From positions 516,751 through 580,750 of the forward strand of contig JAYKAV010003077.1 in assembly GCA_035582835.1 (NCBI GenBank): a stretch of DNA of 64,000 nt, in the 5' to 3' direction. The DNA is from Phoebastria nigripes (lineage: Eukaryota; Chordata; Aves; Procellariiformes; Diomedeidae). Shown here in pieces: positions 60,051 through 64,000 of this stretch. Position 1 is the stretch's first letter. Each line of letters opens with the position of its first letter. The notes under the pieces are model-generated. The model searched no databases and was not told the origin of the DNA. It worked only from the letters and a program-made list of their open reading frames with translations. The position numbers and the translations under genes are program-made.

Positions 60051-63000
60051 TTTCTTTTGCAGAGCTTGTCAATGAACACGCTGGGTCAGATTGTCTTCTC
60101 GTTTATTAGCAGGAAAAGCTAAGATGACTTTATGCAAGCACAACAGTAGGAAATCACAGTGCCAGGAGAATCAGGCTTATTGTTTCAAATCCTACCAGCC
60201 TGACAGGTACTTCTTTCTTGCATCAGCTGTATTTTAAGTTCACGTTGGGAAGCTCTGCTTCCTCCCTGAGCTCCTCAAGTATTGCTGGGACAGCACCGGA
60301 TCAGCTGCACCCAGGTGGACCGTTGCATTGCACTTGTGTGTTACCTGCCGGCTCCCTGCCCGTCTCCGTGTCCGAAGCGGGGCTGAGATGGTGGGCAAGC
60401 AATTGCTTGGTTATGAGCTGGGTGAATTGTCCCGAGAGGCTGCAGAGGCCCATAGCTCATCGTTTCAGTGCTGCTGCTTTAGGAGTTTCTAAACACTGCA
60501 GAAATCCTTCCCGGAAATGTAAGCTGTGGGGTTTTTTTCAGAGGCTCCTCCAAGACTTTTTGAGGACTTGGGAGTGTCCCACGTGCCTGTGAAGGGCAGA
60601 CCACTAAGTCCTAAGTTGGGTTCACGCAAACCGCAACTGCCTGCTTGAGTGAAAATAAGTCAAATCTGGCTAATAATAGCAGCTAGGAATTTCAGGGGAG
60701 CTTAACTGATTTTAACAACTGGCTCCCTTCTGCTCCTTTGTAAACTCAGTGAGAAATACACGGGGAGGAGTGTTAGCCAGTACTTTGCAAAGGAAGGTTA
60801 GGCTATTGCAATCTGCAGTCTGCAGAGGGCAAATAGACGCCCAAAGTGGCTACGTGGGTCACCTGGAGCCGTAGAGGGACAGGGGCACAGCCCGGTCCTG
60901 CCTGCGGTGTCCTGCCACGCTCTCGCTTTCATCCGAGGTGTTTGACTTCAAGAACTGCTGCTGTCTGATAACGCTGCAAGTGGCTTCCGTGGCGTCTGTA
61001 GGACACATTTGGGTACCTGGAGACGAGAACAGAGCTAAATGGCATTCAACAGTAAAGTTAGTAATTGTTGGAATAAATTATGCTTTCCAACAGGCAAGGC
61101 AATGTGTCCTTTCACATGCAGTAAGTAGGTATTTGTTCAAAACCATTAGACTCCATAGCCTAGTTTAGTACTTAACCAATTTATGTGGTTAGCTAAAGTA
61201 CCTGCATATGCCCTTAATAAGTAGTGACACCCTTTTCCTAGAGCACTGCTATGTGCTTACAGAGAAATTACATTTTTAATTATGCCACACAAGCCTAATG
61301 GAAAATCTAATTATGACAGTGGTACTTTTCAACTTTTGTACAAATAGTGTATTTTCTGAAATGCAGTTGCAAGTGTTGGCTCTGCTGTAGAACTTCAGGA
61401 GAGGAAATGGATTCAGCTCAGAGTTTGTACCATGCTTCACTTTGTTATTTATTAATCACTGCTATGTATTATTTGTATGCTGTCATAAATGTCCTGGTAG
61501 ATGATGCAGTGAAACAGGCAAATGGGAGTCCTTGCTCAAAAGATTATCACTGGTCTAAAACAAACACTTCTGTAAGCACTAGAAATACTGAAGCTGCTTC
61601 TCAGGGATTTGTACCTTCAAATCAAAAGAATTCTCTGATATCTAATGTGGTGTGAACTCTGATTGAAATGTTTTGCATGGATTAGGACGTTCACAGGTTT
61701 CCTTCATGCCTAATTAGGGTTCAGCTCATGTTGGAGCCTCTTTCTCCATGGGGATGATGTACAAATAATTTAGACCAGGACCTCGCTCCTTCCTTCTCCT
61801 CCCTCCCAGGTGCTCGCTAGCTTTACATGGTCATGGTTTCTCTAATAGCTCCAATCCACCATGGTGTTTATAAGGAGATTGTGTGGACCAAAAGCCACTC
61901 CTCTACTCAGGTTTTCCCCTTCGTGAGCTCCAGACAGTCCCAGTGATTTCTGTGAGAGCTGGCCAGTACTTTTTGCAAACTCGGCAATATTTATGGCGCT
62001 TTAAAACAGCGTGACCTGTCTTAGTTTGGCTATTGTTTATTCAAAGAGAAAAGATGGGGTTTTCAGTGCTATTCAGGGTTGATCTAAGCCTGCTTCTACT
62101 CAGTACCCAGCAATGAGCATCATCAGGGACGGAGTTAGGACAACTGAGCCATTCTGCGCATCTTATCCCTTCTGCAGATGGACACGCCTTGGGGAAGAGG
62201 AGCCCTACAGTCGTTTCTCCTGAGCCACAGCAGCTTGCTGGCAGTGGCCCAGATTTGCTGTGAGTAGCCATCAATTTAATTGATTACAACAGACCAAACC
62301 CCTGAGCTTTTCAAAAGGCTTTATTTCAGTGTCTAAAAAGTCAGTCAGGTTCTTAATTACCATCCAGTTCATATCCAAAGGGGTACAGCCAACCTTTTGT
62401 TCATAAAATGCGGGCAAGCTGTCTCTGTTCACTGTCTCTCCCCAGCTTGAAACGTTTGGCAGGCAGGGATTTTCCCTCCCTGTGCCTGCATACAACATCG
62501 GGCACTGGAGGTGCTCCTCTGAGTTATTATAGTGTTACTGGGCATTAACAGAGGTGCACTGGTACAGCAGGGAGGAAATGCATGGATGCCACACACACAG
62601 GTTGAAATTCATCCCAAGTAATGTCCCTGAAAGCCTGCCAGAACTGCAGAGAAAGGGAGCACTCTGACGATGGGAGCAGAGCTCTCTGGCATGGGGGCAA
62701 GCTGAGCTTCTCAGGCCAAATCCTTGGTTCCTTCGAATTCCTCCATGGACAAAAAATTCATGGCACTCTAAAGGTGATCTGCTTCTGAGGATCCTTTCCA
62801 GAGCAGAGCTAGAGCACAAGGATATTTTCAACTAATGTTTTTACTTGTCAATGGAACAAGTACACCCTGAAACCTGACTTGGTCAGATGTGTCCTTCTGG
62901 GTGTGCCTCCCCCTGCCCCATGTGTCGCCTGGATGATATATTTAACAGGGCCCATCTCACTTTTCTGGTCTACTATGTGACGGATCAGAAGCAAAAAGGG

Positions 63001-64000
63001 TTGCTCTGAGCTCATATTTTTTCTTGGTTCCTTTAAAACTGTTTGTTCTGCTTGGATGCTTTGTGGCTACTAATAGATAATATTATGGGAAGGACTGTAA
63101 AACCTTATCACTGGAGAGTGCTGAAAATGTGAATGTCTATTAGTGTGTAGAGTCTCTTTTTCTGCAAACTTTAAAGCATATTGCACAACTACAACCTCTC
63201 CTGCCATCACAAGTACTCTGCCTAGACCAGATGTGATCCCCTTGTGTTACATGTTTCCATATGAGCTGGAAAGCAGCTAAAAGCATCCTGTAGGCTCCCT
63301 TCTTCCTCATCACTTTAATCTACATTTTCCCAGACATTCCCAGCAGTCCAAAGGTGGTATATTAAAAATGAATGAAAGGCAACAAGGTAAGAGGGATAGT
63401 GCCAAGCTAAAGCTGACCATCTGTCCTCCATCCCTGAAAACGAAAAGCCAGTTTTGGGAGGGAACTAAGGGGATCTTGATGGCTAGCGTGGCTTCGGAGC
63501 TAATGGCAGTGCCCACTGCCCTGCAGGCAGGAGATTGTCAGGCAGAAATTTAGTTGGAATTTATTTTAGTATTTCCCAGGCTATTTTGGTTTGCTTCGGC
63601 CTAATCCACCTTTTGTATTTTTATTCTTTGGCTCACGGAGGTAACTACAGGCCTGCATTGTCTTGCTGAAAGTACTGGTGCCAGGATGAGGCAATTTTCT
63701 TTCAGCAGATACATCCCCAAAGCTTTCAAAGTGCCTGAGATTATGGAAGATACCCTGCCTGTGCAACTTAATTGGACTACTGGGCTAAGACTGCTGCAAA
63801 GATATCCCTGTTAAGATATTAACTGATAGCAACTCAGACAGATTAAATTTTATTTGTTGAATTATGATGATCAGAGGAGTCCCATCAGGTAAAACTGCAG
63901 AGAACAGGTTTACTAATAAATAGTGCAGAGCAATCCTTCATTTCTCATGTCTGTGAGAAGCCTGGAGCACAGCAGATTGCTGCTGGAGGGTCCTGCCTGA
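60051..64000. other. Unique non-coding DNA to window end, no gene seen
   Basis: Frames at 60218-60592 (124 codons) and 61347-61655 (102 codons), both plus, were read and show no domain or family signature. No repeat was recognised in this stretch. Confidence 0.65.

Noticed and set aside
61347..61655. 102-codon frame with a hydrophobic stretch, considered as a small membrane protein or exon
   Set aside because: No acceptor or donor of convincing quality at the edges, and no recognised domain.
1..64000. Search for bacterial or phage systems, CRISPR arrays, tRNA or rRNA genes
   Set aside because: No regular direct-repeat array, no dense gene packing and no RNA gene signature. The CR1 and SINE remnants show vertebrate nuclear DNA.

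Overview
The window looks like nuclear DNA of a bird, probably a neoavian, from a gene-poor intergenic or long intronic region. The main evidence is CR1 LINE sequence: two families of 3' ends with the usual truncated 5' side and TTCTA-type tails (29770-30240; 47196-47308 with 47594-47764), plus a much older CR1 reverse-transcriptase fragment (51225-51735) of a type also common in turtles and crocodilians. Bacterial features are absent: there is no dense ORF packing, no operon, no rRNA or tRNA, no CRISPR array and no phage or plasmid gene. About twenty isolated single N bases and three longer N runs point to a short-read draft scaffold.

No protein-coding gene could be supported. The longest open frames are about 130-180 codons, roughly what chance gives in 64 kb of this composition. 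None shows a domain, a recognisable family or paired splice sites, and many overlap each other on opposite strands. Any exon present is short and was not recognisable by eye.

Layout. 1-12 kb: unique AT-rich DNA, with a possible old inverted-repeat element at 3806-4006 and a conserved-looking TAAT-rich block at 7830-8290. 12-29 kb: unique DNA with old MIR/CORE-SINE-like remnants (12.4, 15.4, 16.0, 19.4, 23.5 and 28.8 kb), a TAAT-rich block at 21.47-21.80 kb, and a C-flanked gap next to a small CpG cluster at 26.6-27.0 kb. 29.77-30.24 kb: a CR1 3' end with visible inactivating lesions. 30-47 kb: unique DNA with MIR-like remnants at 37.8 and 45.7 kb and a short tandem duplication. 47.2-47.76 kb: two CR1 3' ends in the same orientation around a 285-base gap. 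48-49 kb: unidentified sequence with one 158-codon frame. 51.2-51.7 kb: the ancient CR1 fragment. 52-64 kb: unique DNA with a MIR-like remnant at 52.95 kb and conserved-looking blocks at 58.43-58.83 and 59.44-60.05 kb.

I found no undescribed gene system. The most useful signals are the density of very old SINE remnants, which suggests slow sequence turnover, and the conserved-looking non-coding blocks, which together fit a regulatory gene desert. That interpretation is inference and depends on alignments I cannot run.
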